DNA of 64,000 nt. It comes from Zoogloea dura (GTDB taxonomy: Bacteria > Pseudomonadota > Gammaproteobacteria > Burkholderiales > Rhodocyclaceae). The stretch is from positions 78,769 to 142,768 of the forward strand of contig NZ_JABBGA010000013.1 of assembly GCF_012927165.1 (NCBI RefSeq), in the 5' to 3' direction. The position numbers and the translations under genes are program-made. Shown here in pieces: positions 19,191 through 28,675 of this stretch. The first letter of the stretch is position 1. Each line of letters opens with the position of its first letter. A model generated the notes under the pieces. The model was given only the letters and a program-made list of their open reading frames with translations, was not told the DNA's origin and searched no databases.

Positions 19191-19556
19191 TCAGTCGTCC
19201 CGCGACTTGCGGCTGGTGGAGGAGCTCCCTCTCGAGCCGGTGCTGCCGGTCTTGCCGAGGGATGCGTAATAGCGGGCGATCAGGCGGATCTGCGCGTCGG
19301 TGTAGCCTGCGGCCTGGCGGTGCATGATCTCGTCGGGCTTGAGCTTGGCCTTCATCTCGATCAACTCGTTGTAGATTTCCCGCTCGCTCTCACCGGCCAG
19401 CTTCTCCATGCCGGAGACCGCCTGGCCGTTGGTGCCATGGCACTGGGCGCACTGGGCGGCCAGCAGCCGTCCGGCCGGCGGGGCCGCGTACGCACTGGCC
19501 GCCCCCAGCAGGGCCAGCGCGAGTGCGCCGGTCAGGGTCTTGCGATAAGTCTTCAT
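19191..19556 (-). CDS. fccA: Periplasmic mono-haem cytochrome c (FccA-like)
   Basis: 121 residues with a signal peptide ending near residue 24 (AYAAPP) and one haem site, CAQCH, near residue 36; the Met ligand is probably in the KPDEIMHRQAAGY region. The C-terminal 20 residues are a Ser/Gly/Arg-rich tail. Its place directly upstream of the FCSD flavoprotein identifies it as the haem subunit. Allochromatium FccA has two haems, so this is the short one-haem form. Confidence 0.85.
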   Translation of the reverse strand: MKTYRKTLTGALALALLGAASAYAAPPAGRLLAAQCAQCHGTNGQAVSGMEKLAGESEREIYNELIEMKAKLKPDEIMHRQAAGYTDAQIRLIARYYASLGKTGSTGSRGSSSTSRKSRDD

Positions 19557-19601
19557 GTCGCTTCCTCCATTGCGGCGCCCGCGGTGGCGAACGCACCCAA
19601 A

Positions 19602-20807
19602 CTAGTCTTCGAAGTGGATGAGGGTGGCGACGATCACGCCACGGCTTGCGTCGAACCAGCCTTTCAGTTCGACCTTGCGGCCGTTGGCCAGAGCGGCCCG
19701 GCTGCCGCCCTCGAAGCGCACCGCCCCGCTTGCATCGACAGCCTGTCCGCGCAGCACGAAACGCTGGGTCGCCGGCTCGAAGGCCTCGATCAGGGCGGTC
19801 AGTTCGAAGGCCTCGTCGTTCGACTCACCTTCATCCCCCACTTCCACTTCCTTGGCCATCAGCACCCCGCTGCGCACCACGCCTTCGGCCTCGACCCGCA
19901 GTCCGACCGCGAGGACACCCTCGATACGGGCGCCGGAGGCATCCACCGTCACGCCATCCACCACGAACCGCCCGGCTGACAGGAGAGTGGCAATGCTGCC
20001 CTCGATCTTGGCCTCGCCATCCGCCAGCGGCGCGCGGCGGGCGCCTTCGATGGCGTCGATGCGCCAGACGCCAGCGGCAGGCCCGGTGGCGGCCGAAACC
20101 CGCAGGATCTGCCCGTCGGCCAGGCCCGCAATCTGGGCATCGGGTACGGAGCGGTAGTCGATTGCCACGCCGGCCAGTACAAAGCGGCGCTGACTGATGT
20201 CCAGCCCGCTCACCGGCCCGCGCAGGCGGTAACGGCTCGCGCTGAGGCGGGACTCGATGCGGGTCGCCGTGTAAGACCCGGTGGCGGCGTTGTAGGCGCC
20301 GTACACCTCGACGACAGCGCCGGGATGCAGCGCCGGCAAGCCGGCCAGCCCTTCATCGAAGACCGTGGCGGGCTTGATGCTGACCGTGGCCCCGAGCACC
20401 TTGAAGTGGCCGCCGGCCAGATCGACGCTGTCGATGGGGCCGAGGATCTCGCTGCCATACACGATCTGGCTGGCCTTGCCGGTGCCGGCGACGTAATCCG
20501 CCGTGCCGGTGATGGTTGTCACCATGCCCAGGCGCAGGTCGCTGCGGCTGCGGGTGTTGCCGTCTTCGTCCGCCACGCGGGCCGTGCTGTCGTCAAAGCG
20601 GACGCCAGCAACGATGACCGAGCCGAAGCCGGCGATGGAGCCCACCGTCACGGCACTGGACACTGTTCCGGTGCCTCCCGTGCCGACGCCGGCGAGGTCA
20701 CTTCCGCCTCCGCCCCCACCACAGGCCGCCAGCACACCGGCAGCGGCGAGGCGGGCAGCCCAGCGGAAAAGGATGTTGAAGGCAGCAGGCTGGCGGCTTT
20801 CAGTCAC
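19602..20807 (-). CDS. DUF5666 repeat lipoprotein
   Basis: 401 residues from a GTG. A hydrophobic N-terminus ends in a lipobox (GVLAAC, Cys near 29) followed by a poly-Gly linker, so it is a membrane-anchored lipoprotein. The mature part is a series of beta-rich DUF5666 modules, each about 70 residues, with recurring G-x-hydrophobic-x-V/I-E/S strands (for example TIGSIAGFGSVIV-like openings). Function unknown. Its start overlaps the end of the DUF6502 gene by 8 bp, so the two form one transcription unit. Confidence 0.8.
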   Translation of the reverse strand: MTESRQPAAFNILFRWAARLAAAGVLAACGGGGGGSDLAGVGTGGTGTVSSAVTVGSIAGFGSVIVAGVRFDDSTARVADEDGNTRSRSDLRLGMVTTITGTADYVAGTGKASQIVYGSEILGPIDSVDLAGGHFKVLGATVSIKPATVFDEGLAGLPALHPGAVVEVYGAYNAATGSYTATRIESRLSASRYRLRGPVSGLDISQRRFVLAGVAIDYRSVPDAQIAGLADGQILRVSAATGPAAGVWRIDAIEGARRAPLADGEAKIEGSIATLLSAGRFVVDGVTVDASGARIEGVLAVGLRVEAEGVVRSGVLMAKEVEVGDEGESNDEAFELTALIEAFEPATQRFVLRGQAVDASGAVRFEGGSRAALANGRKVELKGWFDASRGVIVATLIHFED

Positions 20808-21684
20808 GTTCAGACTCCACGGAATCAGGGGGAGGAAGGGGGGCCGCCACGTCGGCGTAGCTGTAGAGGCCGATGCGCAGGCGCTGGTCCTGCTTGCGGC
20901 CGGCCTGTTGGTCCTGCTCGATGAGACCTTCGAGCAGAGGCACGGCAGACTTCATCAGGGCGTTCCACTGGGTCAGGACGAAATCCCGGACGACCTCGAT
21001 GGACTCGGCCGACAAGTCATCGGCAAATACCGCCTGCTCGAAATGGGGGGGCTCTGTCGCGAGCACGTTGGCGACCGCCGCCGCCAGGTGGTCTCCCACG
21101 TTGTCGCCGAGAAAGCCCAGCATGGCAGCCTGCGCATCGCTCGGCACAAAGGCGTTGCGTACCAGCATGACCTCATCCGAACCCTCGGCCATCCGCGCCA
21201 CGCCCAGGCGGCACAACTCGTCCAGGAGGCTGCGCGGATGCACATCACGGGTCACGGACTGGGCCAGGCCCTCGAAGCTCGGCGTCGCGGCGTCACCTGC
21301 CACGCGGGGCAGCGATCGCGGCAGGCCTCCCGCATCCAGGTAACGCGGGTCTGTCTGCCATCGGGCAAAGACTTCCGCCACCGGTGACTGGCGTACCGCA
21401 CGCGCGGTGCGCTGGCGGCGGGTCAGGCGGGTCACTTCACGCCGGTTGAGGCCGGTGGCCACGCTGATGCGGCTGACCAGACGTGCATTTGCCTGCGCCG
21501 ACTGGGCATTCAACGCTTCATCCACGACGGCCTCCTTCAACATTTCTTCCAGTGCCGCGAACGGCACCCCCTTTGCCAGCGCCAGACGTGCCACGGGTCC
21601 AAGCACGGCGCGCAAGGCGTCCGCCAGCGCCTGATCGCCCGACATCGCGGAATCTCCAGGCAGATCGGTCGGCCCGGTACTCAT
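20800..21684 (-). CDS. DUF6502 family protein (possible regulator)
   Basis: 294 residues, no signal or membrane segment. The first 75 residues (VARLALAKGVPFAALEEMLK and then VSRISVATGLNRREVTRLT) have the spacing of a winged or standard helix-turn-helix, so DNA binding is plausible. The rest is helical. The family is known mainly from Proteobacteria, with no established function. The gene precedes and overlaps the DUF5666 lipoprotein gene. A perfect palindrome 36 bp upstream of the start could be its own operator. Confidence 0.72.
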   Translation of the reverse strand: MSTGPTDLPGDSAMSGDQALADALRAVLGPVARLALAKGVPFAALEEMLKEAVVDEALNAQSAQANARLVSRISVATGLNRREVTRLTRRQRTARAVRQSPVAEVFARWQTDPRYLDAGGLPRSLPRVAGDAATPSFEGLAQSVTRDVHPRSLLDELCRLGVARMAEGSDEVMLVRNAFVPSDAQAAMLGFLGDNVGDHLAAAVANVLATEPPHFEQAVFADDLSAESIEVVRDFVLTQWNALMKSAVPLLEGLIEQDQQAGRKQDQRLRIGLYSYADVAAPLPPPDSVESERD

Positions 21685-21719
21685 GGCGAAACTCTGTGCA
21701 ACATGATTGCTCGCATTCT

Positions 21720-21740
21720 AAATGTGCATTTTGCACATTT
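21720..21740. promoter_or_regulatory. Perfect 21-bp palindrome, likely operator
   Basis: AAATGTGCA-TTT-TGCACATTT: 9-bp arms that match exactly around a 3-bp centre. It lies in the AT-rich region 36 bp upstream of the DUF6502 start. No T-run or GC stem suggests a terminator, so a binding site for a dimeric regulator is the best reading; which protein binds it is not known. Confidence 0.6.
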
Positions 21741-21775
21741 CAAGTGAATTTAATCATTTTCTTATGAACGCTCAA

Positions 21776-21809
21776 AAGCAAGCGGGGCGCCTGCGCGCCC
21801 CGCTTGCTT
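21776..21809 (-). terminator. Terminator downstream of nudF
   Basis: AAGCAAGCGGGGCGC-CTGC-GCGCCCCGCTTGCTT: a perfect 15-bp stem with a 4-nt loop. On the minus strand it is followed by TTTT, fitting termination of the nudix gene that ends at 21838. Confidence 0.85.
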
Positions 21810-21837
21810 GAAGCCCCTGCCCCGGCCGGCGATCAGA

Positions 21838-22377
21838 TCACGAGAGCTCCCGCTCCGCCCAGTACAAGGCGGTGATTGTCTTGGCGTCGGTGATCCGCCC
21901 GTCAAACACTGCAGCGCGGGCCTCCTCCACGCTGAGGGTCAGGATCTCCAGGAACTCCCCTTCATCCCAGGCGTGGCCGACATGCTCCAGGCCACGGGCC
22001 AGGAAGATCTCGATGCTCTCATCGGAGTAGCCGATGCAGGGGTGCATCACTCCCAGGTAACGCCAGTCTTCGGTGACGTAACCGGTCTCTTCCTGCAGTT
22101 CCCTCCGGGCGCAGGCCAGGATGTCCTCGTCCGGATCGATCTTGCCCGCGGGCAGTTCCAGGAAGGCCCGCCCCACCGGGTAGCGGAACTGCCGCTCGAA
22201 GACCAGGCGGCCATCGGCCAGCACCGGGATGACCACCACCGCCCCGGGATGCTTCACGTACTCGCGGCCACCGATGCTGCCGTCCGGCAGCCGGACCTCA
22301 TCCCGATAGACCTTCAACAGGCGTCCCTCGAATACCGCTTGCGTCGACAACTGTTCCTCGTGCAGAGGGTCCTTCAT
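21838..22377 (-). CDS. nudF: NUDIX hydrolase, ADP-ribose pyrophosphatase type
   Basis: 179 residues from the ATG at 22377 (GGGAG site upstream; the frame is open further but without a start signal). The Nudix box is intact, ARRELQEETGYVTEDW, near residues 88-103, and Pro-Gly-Ala preceding VVVIPVL and the PAGKIDPDE segment match ADP-ribose pyrophosphatases. It would cleave ADP-ribose to AMP and ribose-5-phosphate. An ADP-ribosylglycohydrolase gene at 44.8 kb could supply ADP-ribose elsewhere on the chromosome, though the genes are not linked. Confidence 0.85.
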   Translation of the reverse strand: MKDPLHEEQLSTQAVFEGRLLKVYRDEVRLPDGSIGGREYVKHPGAVVVIPVLADGRLVFERQFRYPVGRAFLELPAGKIDPDEDILACARRELQEETGYVTEDWRYLGVMHPCIGYSDESIEIFLARGLEHVGHAWDEGEFLEILTLSVEEARAAVFDGRITDAKTITALYWAERELS

Positions 22378-22490
22378 TCCGATCTCCCGTTCGCCAATAT
22401 CAATGCCAGGGCCGGAGGATCGCATTGCCTGGAGGCGCCTGACCAGCCCCATCCCGCATAATCCCGGCCTCACACCTTCGCGGATGCGTC

Positions 22491-23183
22491 GTGACACCTT
22501 CCCTGCCACCCCTGCGCGATCAGCTGCTGCACCCGAGCGGCGGGCTGGTCTACCACTTGCGTGCCCTCCGCCATCGGCACGGGCTGTGGGCCGGCTTCCA
22601 TCGCGTGGTGGCGGGCTGGTTGAACAACTGGCAGCCCGGCCGCCGCCAGCTGGTGCTGGTCGGGCCGAATGCCGGCCACGCACTGCCGGCCGGCTTCCTG
22701 GCGCGCTTCGACGAGGTGGTGGCGCTGGAGCCCGACCCGCTCGCCCGCTGGTGGCTGGGCAGGCGGCCGGATGCCGGCCGGCTGCGCTTCATGGCGCTGG
22801 ACTGCCTGGCCGGCCCCGAGGGCCTCGCCCGGCTTGCGGCAGCCTTCCCGGATTCGGCCATCCTCTTTTCCAACGTGCTCGGACAGATCCCCGCCCCCGC
22901 AGGCAACTGGTCCGAGCTGCTGCGCCGCCATCTGGAGATGCAGCCCTGGGCAAGCTACCACGACGTGGTGTCCACGGAGCGCGAACCGCAATGCATGGAG
23001 GCCATGGCGCTGGACGGCAGGGACGATCTGGACGCGACCCTGGCCCGCTTCTGGCACGGCGGCAGCTTGACGGTGAGTGACCACGAGACCTTCCAGTTGG
23101 GCGGACAGGGCCCGTTCAGCTACGTGCCGTGGCAGATCGTCCCGGGACGCTGGCAACTGGTGGAATGGACGTGCAGGGCCTGA
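22491..23183 (+). CDS. Conserved hypothetical protein, methyltransferase-like
   Basis: 230 residues from a GTG. The middle section VLVGPNAGHALPAGFLARF followed by VVALEPDPLARWWLG resembles motif I and the acidic loop after strand 2 of SAM-dependent methyltransferases, and SNVLGQIP could be motif IV, but the Gly-rich loop is degenerate. No signal or membrane helix. It is divergent from nudF with a 113-bp gap and convergent with the metalloprotease-like gene. A methyltransferase fold is my inference; activity is uncertain. Confidence 0.65.
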   Translation: MTPSLPPLRDQLLHPSGGLVYHLRALRHRHGLWAGFHRVVAGWLNNWQPGRRQLVLVGPNAGHALPAGFLARFDEVVALEPDPLARWWLGRRPDAGRLRFMALDCLAGPEGLARLAAAFPDSAILFSNVLGQIPAPAGNWSELLRRHLEMQPWASYHDVVSTEREPQCMEAMALDGRDDLDATLARFWHGGSLTVSDHETFQLGGQGPFSYVPWQIVPGRWQLVEWTCRA

Positions 23184-23200
23184 CAGCCGCAGCCGGAAAT

Positions 23201-23773
23201 TCAGGCGTAGGTGTCGATGCCACCGCCGGCCGGGCTCTGCATGCTGCCAATGCGCTGGTAGGCATCGGCCCGGGAGGACGCCGCGGCGGAGGTCGATGCC
23301 GCCGACTCGGCGCTGTCAGCATCTGCAGCAGCAGGTGCCGCAACGGTCGCGCTGCCGGAGTCCTGGCGGGCCAGCTCGATGCGTGCTGTGGCCGCCATGC
23401 GCGCCGCCTGGGCGGCGATCTGCCGGTCGGCCCCGGAAGGGTCGGCCGGCGCCAGCGCAGCGGCCTGGATCTGCTGGGCCCGGGCCAGGGTGTCCTCCGG
23501 TGTCCGGCCAGGGGATACGTCGATGCCGACCTCGCCACCCACCGCATAGCGGCGCCCGTCCGGGCCGGTCTCGTAGGTGTAGCTGGCGCCGCTGGTGGCC
23601 AAGCCGCCGGCTGCCGACAGATGGGCCTGCTCGTGGGCCCGGACTTCCTTGTCGCGCTGTGCCAGCTTGTCGACGATGCGCTGCTCTTCAGCACTCAAGC
23701 CGCTGCCACTGGCTCGGCTGGCAGCCGACCAGGCGCTGGCGGATGAGGCGGAGCTGACGGATGAAATGGCCAT
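23201..23773 (-). CDS. SprA-related putative metalloprotease (CJM1_0395 family)
   Basis: 190 residues. A Ser/Ala-rich N-terminus is followed by the conserved core: LSAEEQRIVDKLAQRDKEVR then AHEQAH (residues about 47-52, HExxH-like zinc motif), the YTYETGPDGRRYAVGGEV segment and ARAQQIQAAALAP. This pattern defines PF12118. There is no obvious signal peptide. Biological role unknown. Confidence 0.82.
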   Translation of the reverse strand: MAISSVSSASSASAWSAASRASGSGLSAEEQRIVDKLAQRDKEVRAHEQAHLSAAGGLATSGASYTYETGPDGRRYAVGGEVGIDVSPGRTPEDTLARAQQIQAAALAPADPSGADRQIAAQAARMAATARIELARQDSGSATVAAPAAADADSAESAASTSAAASSRADAYQRIGSMQSPAGGGIDTYA

Positions 23774-23872
23774 GATGTTGGGAAGTACCTGCTGCGCAGC
23801 ACTTTCAGCTTAGCCAGCGGCCGCCGGTTCGCCACCCCGCGAGGAGGGGCCGATACCCCTCATCCGCCGGGC

Positions 23873-24592
23873 TCACTCACCCAGATAAGCGGCCCGCACC
23901 TTGGGGTCGGCCAACAAATCGGCACCGGAGCCGCTCAGGGTGATGCAGCCCGACTCCATCACGTAGGCGCGGCTGGAAAACTCCAGGGCCAGGTTGGCGT
24001 TCTGCTCCACCAGCAGGATGGTCACCCCGTCAGCAGCCACCGAACGGATCACCTCGAAGATCTTCTCCACCACCAGGGGCGCCAACCCCATCGAGGGCTC
24101 GTCCAGCAGCAGCAGGCGCGGCCGCGACAGCAGCGCCCGGCCGATCGCCACCATCTGTTGCTCGCCGCCGGAGAGGGTGCCCGCCACCTGCTGCAGGCGC
24201 TCCTTGACCCGCGGCAACATGCTGAAAATGCGCTCCATGTCGGCATCCACCGCATCCTGGTCGCGCCGGCAGTAGGCCCCCATGCGCAGGTTTTCCTCGA
24301 CGGTCAGGCGGGTGAAGATGCCGCGCCCCTCCGGCACCAGGGCCAGGCCCTGGCGCAGGCGCTTGTGGGCCGGCAGCTTGTCGATGGACTTGCCGTCGTA
24401 GAGGATCTCGCCGCCGCTGGTGTTGAGGGTGCCGGCAATGGCATTGAGGGTGGTGGTCTTGCCGGCGCCGTTGGCGCCGATCAGGGACACCAGCTCGCCG
24501 GGCGCCAGCGCCAGGCTGATGCCCTTCACCGCCTCGATGGCGCCGTAGGCCACCCGGGTGTCACGCAGTTGCAGGATGGGGGTGGCGCTCAT
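23873..24592 (-). CDS. livF: Branched-chain amino acid ABC transporter ATP-binding protein LivF
   Basis: 239 residues from the ATG at 24592, which overlaps the livG stop (ATGA). Walker A GANGAGKTTT near residue 39, signature LSGGEQQM near 137, Walker B LLLLDEPSMGLAP and the switch His are in place. It is the shorter of the two ATPases driving high-affinity uptake of Leu/Ile/Val (or amides/urea). Last gene of the liv operon. Confidence 0.93.
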   Translation of the reverse strand: MSATPILQLRDTRVAYGAIEAVKGISLALAPGELVSLIGANGAGKTTTLNAIAGTLNTSGGEILYDGKSIDKLPAHKRLRQGLALVPEGRGIFTRLTVEENLRMGAYCRRDQDAVDADMERIFSMLPRVKERLQQVAGTLSGGEQQMVAIGRALLSRPRLLLLDEPSMGLAPLVVEKIFEVIRSVAADGVTILLVEQNANLALEFSSRAYVMESGCITLSGSGADLLADPKVRAAYLGE

Positions 24593-25367
24593 GCGGCAGC
24601 TCCCGCAGTACCGTGGCCACCCAGGTAGGCGGAGATCACGGCGTCGTTCTTCTGCACCACGGCAGGCACGTCCTCGGCGATCTTGCGGCCGAAATCGAGC
24701 ACCGCGAGACGGTCGCACAGGCCCATCACCAGCTTCACGTCGTGTTCGATGAGGAGCACGGTGACGCCGTCGTGGCGGATGGTCTGCACCAGCTCGCGCA
24801 GGCGGGCGGTCTCGGTGGCGTTCATGCCGGCGGCCGGTTCGTCGAGGGCCAGCAGCTGTGGCTCGGTGGCCAGCGCCCGGGCAATCTCCAGGCGCCGCTG
24901 GTCGCCGTAGGAGAGGTTCTTCGACACCGTGTCGGCAAAACGCTCGATGCCCACGTAGCGCAACAGCTCGAAGGCCCGCTCGGTGATCAGGCGTTCCTCC
25001 TCCTTGGCCTTCCGCGTCTGCAGCAGGATGGAGAGCGGGTTGGCCCGCGAGCGGATGTGGTGGCCCGCCATCACGTTCTCGAGGGCGGTCATGTCGCGGA
25101 ACAGGCGGATGTTCTGGAAGGTGCGGGCGATGCCGGCGGCCACCACCTGCTCGGGCTTGCCGCTGGGCAGTTCGGTGCCGTTGAAGACCAGCTCGCCGCC
25201 GTCGGGCACATAGGCGCCGGTCAACACGTTGAAGAAGGTGGTCTTGCCGGCGCCGTTGGGGCCGATCAGGCCGTACACCTCGCCCTTGCGGATGGTCAGC
25301 GACACATCGGACAAGGCGGTGAGGCCGCCGAAGCGCTTGGTGACGTTTCTCGCGTCAAGCAGCGTGA

Positions 25368-25371
<4 letters not shown>
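24589..25371 (-). CDS. livG: Branched-chain amino acid ABC transporter ATP-binding protein LivG
   Basis: 260 residues from a GTG overlapping the livM stop (GTGA). Walker A GPNGAGKTTF near residue 38, the LivG-specific long insert before the signature (SLSYGDQRRLEIA), and Walker B LLALDEPAAGMN. Works with LivF beneath the LivHM pore. Confidence 0.93.
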
Positions 25372-26477
<1,106 letters not shown>

Positions 26478-26489
26478 GGGGCGATGTCC

Positions 26490-27422
26490 TCAGGCACGGT
26501 CGGCGACACGTTCGCCCAGCAGGCCGGTGGGCCGGAAGATGAGCACGATGCCGAGGATCAGGAAGGCGAAGATGTCCTGGTAGCTGGAGTTGAGGAAGCC
26601 GAAGCTCAGGTCCTCGATGTAGCCGGCGCCGATGGACTCCACCAACCCCAGCACCAGCCCCCCCAGCATGGCCCCGCCCAGGTTGCCGATACCGCCCAGC
26701 ACCGCCGCCGTGAAGGCCTTGAGGCCGGGCATGAAGCCCATGGCGTAGTGGGCGATGCCGTAATTCGACGAGAACATCACCCCCGCCACCGCCGCCAGGC
26801 CTGAGCCGATCACGAAGGTGGCGGCGATGATCTTGTTGGTATCCACCCCCATCAGGCTGGCCACCTTGTGGTTCTCCGCCGTGGCGCGCATCGCGCGGCC
26901 GAGGCGGGTCTTGTTGACCAGCAGCACCAGGGCCACCATCAGCAGCGCCGACACCACCAGGATGGCGACCTGCACCGGCGTGATGAAGACACCGGCCACC
27001 GGCTCCAGCGGCGTGGTGGAGACGAGTTGCGGGAAGGTGTGGTAGTTGCGGCCCCAGATGATCATGGCGATGGTCTGGAGCAGGAAGGACACGCCGATGG
27101 CGGTGATCAGCGGCGCCAGCCGCGGCGCATTGCGCAGGCGGCGGTAGGCGGTGCGTTCGATGGTGTAGCCAAGCAGCATGCACACCAGCACCGACACCGA
27201 GAGGCCGGCCAGCAGGGTGGGGATCAGGCCGAGGTCGGGGGCATGCAGCTGGATCAGGCGGATCGCCTCGAGGGCCACCAGGGCGCCCACCATCAGGATG
27301 TCGCCGTGGGCGAAGTTGATCAGCCCGAGAATGCCGTAAACCATGGTATAGCCGAGGGCAACCAGCGCATAGACGCTGCCCACCACGAGGCCGTTCACGG
27401 TTTGCTGAAGAAGGGTTTCCAT
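26490..27422 (-). CDS. livH: Branched-chain amino acid ABC transporter permease LivH
   Basis: 310 residues with about eight membrane helices, the typical LivH start (QQTVNGLVVGSVYALVALGY) and the coupling segment AMRATAENHKVASLMGVD. Lies downstream of livK across a 94-bp gap that contains a REP-like hairpin. Confidence 0.93.
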   Translation of the reverse strand: METLLQQTVNGLVVGSVYALVALGYTMVYGILGLINFAHGDILMVGALVALEAIRLIQLHAPDLGLIPTLLAGLSVSVLVCMLLGYTIERTAYRRLRNAPRLAPLITAIGVSFLLQTIAMIIWGRNYHTFPQLVSTTPLEPVAGVFITPVQVAILVVSALLMVALVLLVNKTRLGRAMRATAENHKVASLMGVDTNKIIAATFVIGSGLAAVAGVMFSSNYGIAHYAMGFMPGLKAFTAAVLGGIGNLGGAMLGGLVLGLVESIGAGYIEDLSFGFLNSSYQDIFAFLILGIVLIFRPTGLLGERVADRA

Positions 27423-27467
27423 GGAAACGACCGGAAGAGGTGAATGAACTGCGGCGGCCCCTGCAGG

Positions 27468-27503
27468 GTGCTGTAGGGGCGGCTGAAGCCGCGCCTACAG
27501 CAC
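27468..27503. repeat. REP-like hairpin between livK and livH
   Basis: GTGCTGTAGGGGCGGCT-GA-AGCCGCGCCTACAGCAC: 17-bp arms with one mismatch and a 2-nt gap. The GTAGG..GCGGCT..AGCCGC..CCTAC pattern is like repetitive extragenic palindromes found in many gamma- and betaproteobacteria. Placed after the binding-protein gene, it may protect the upstream mRNA and lower expression of the permease part. Confidence 0.7.
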
Positions 27504-27516
27504 CATCAGGAAACAA

Positions 27517-28629
27517 TTACTGCACGGCTTCCCACTTGCCGGACTTGAACTGATACACGGTCACCGCGCCATCCTTGATGTCGCCCTTGGCGTCGAAGGC
27601 CACGGTGCCGATCACGCCGGGGAAGTTCACCTTGCCGATGGCCGGCGCGTACTTGGCCGGATCGGCGGAGTTGGCCGCCTTCATCGCCTCGATGATGGCC
27701 GAGGCCGCGTCGTAGGAGTACGGCGCGTAGATCTGCACATCGGCATTGAAGCGCTTCTTGAAGCGCTCGTTGAAGTTCTTGCCGCCCGGCATCTTGTCGA
27801 GGGGCAGGCCCGGCTGGGTGCAGTAGGCGCTGCCGCCGATGGCATCGCCGGCCAGCTTGATCACCTCGCCGGTGCAGCCGCCGTCGCCGGTGATGAACTT
27901 GGCGTTGATGCCGAGCTGCTTGATCTGCTTGAGCATCGGACCGGCCTGGGTGTCCATGCCGCTATAGACGATCACGTCCGGGTTCTGGGCCTTGATGCGG
28001 GTCAGGATGGCCAGGAAGTCGGTGGCCTTGTCGCTGGTGAACTCGCGCCCGGTGAGGCTGCCACCATTGGCCTTGACGGCCTTCTCCACCTCGTCGGCGA
28101 GGCCCTGGCCGTAGGCCGTGCGGTCGTCGATCAGGGCGACCTTCTTGCCCAGCTTGGTGGCTGCGTACTTGCCGATGGCCAGGCCCTGCTGCACGTCGTT
28201 GGCAATGGTGCGGAAGGTGGCCTTGAAGCCCTGCTGGGTCAGCTTGGGGTTGGTCGAGGCGGGCGAGACCTGGGGCAGGCCGGCCTCGTTGTAAATTCGC
28301 GAGGCCGGAATGGAGGCCCCCGAATTGAGATGGCCGACAACCCCCTTCACGCCGCTGTCGGCGAGGCGCTGGGCCACGGTGGTTGCAGTCTTCGGGTCGG
28401 CCTGGTCATCCTCGGCCTGCAGCTCGAACTTCACCTTCTTGCCACCCAGGGTGACACCCTTGGCGTTGTACTCGTCGAGGGCCAGGCGGACCCCGTTCTC
28501 GATGTCCTTGCCCAGATGGGCCTGGGTGCCGGTGAGGGGGGCGGCAACGCCCAGCTTGATGACTTCCTGGGCCTGGGCAAGGGATGCACCAAGACCGAGC
28601 ACGGCAAGGGCGACAAGGCTGCGTTTCAT
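27517..28629 (-). CDS. livK: Branched-chain amino acid ABC transporter substrate-binding protein
   Basis: 370 residues from the ATG at 28629. Signal peptide ends near residue 20 (LAQAQEVIKLG). Type I periplasmic binding fold with the family start VIKLGVAAPLTGTQAHLGKD and the TAYGQGLADE hinge segment. Captures the substrate for LivHMGF. It follows the paralogous binding-protein gene at 28676-29800 with a 46-bp gap. Confidence 0.92.
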   Translation of the reverse strand: MKRSLVALAVLGLGASLAQAQEVIKLGVAAPLTGTQAHLGKDIENGVRLALDEYNAKGVTLGGKKVKFELQAEDDQADPKTATTVAQRLADSGVKGVVGHLNSGASIPASRIYNEAGLPQVSPASTNPKLTQQGFKATFRTIANDVQQGLAIGKYAATKLGKKVALIDDRTAYGQGLADEVEKAVKANGGSLTGREFTSDKATDFLAILTRIKAQNPDVIVYSGMDTQAGPMLKQIKQLGINAKFITGDGGCTGEVIKLAGDAIGGSAYCTQPGLPLDKMPGGKNFNERFKKRFNADVQIYAPYSYDAASAIIEAMKAANSADPAKYAPAIGKVNFPGVIGTVAFDAKGDIKDGAVTVYQFKSGKWEAVQ

Positions 28630-28675
28630 GCGGGTTTCTCCTCTGGTTTGTACGGTATTACACAATCAAGCAACT

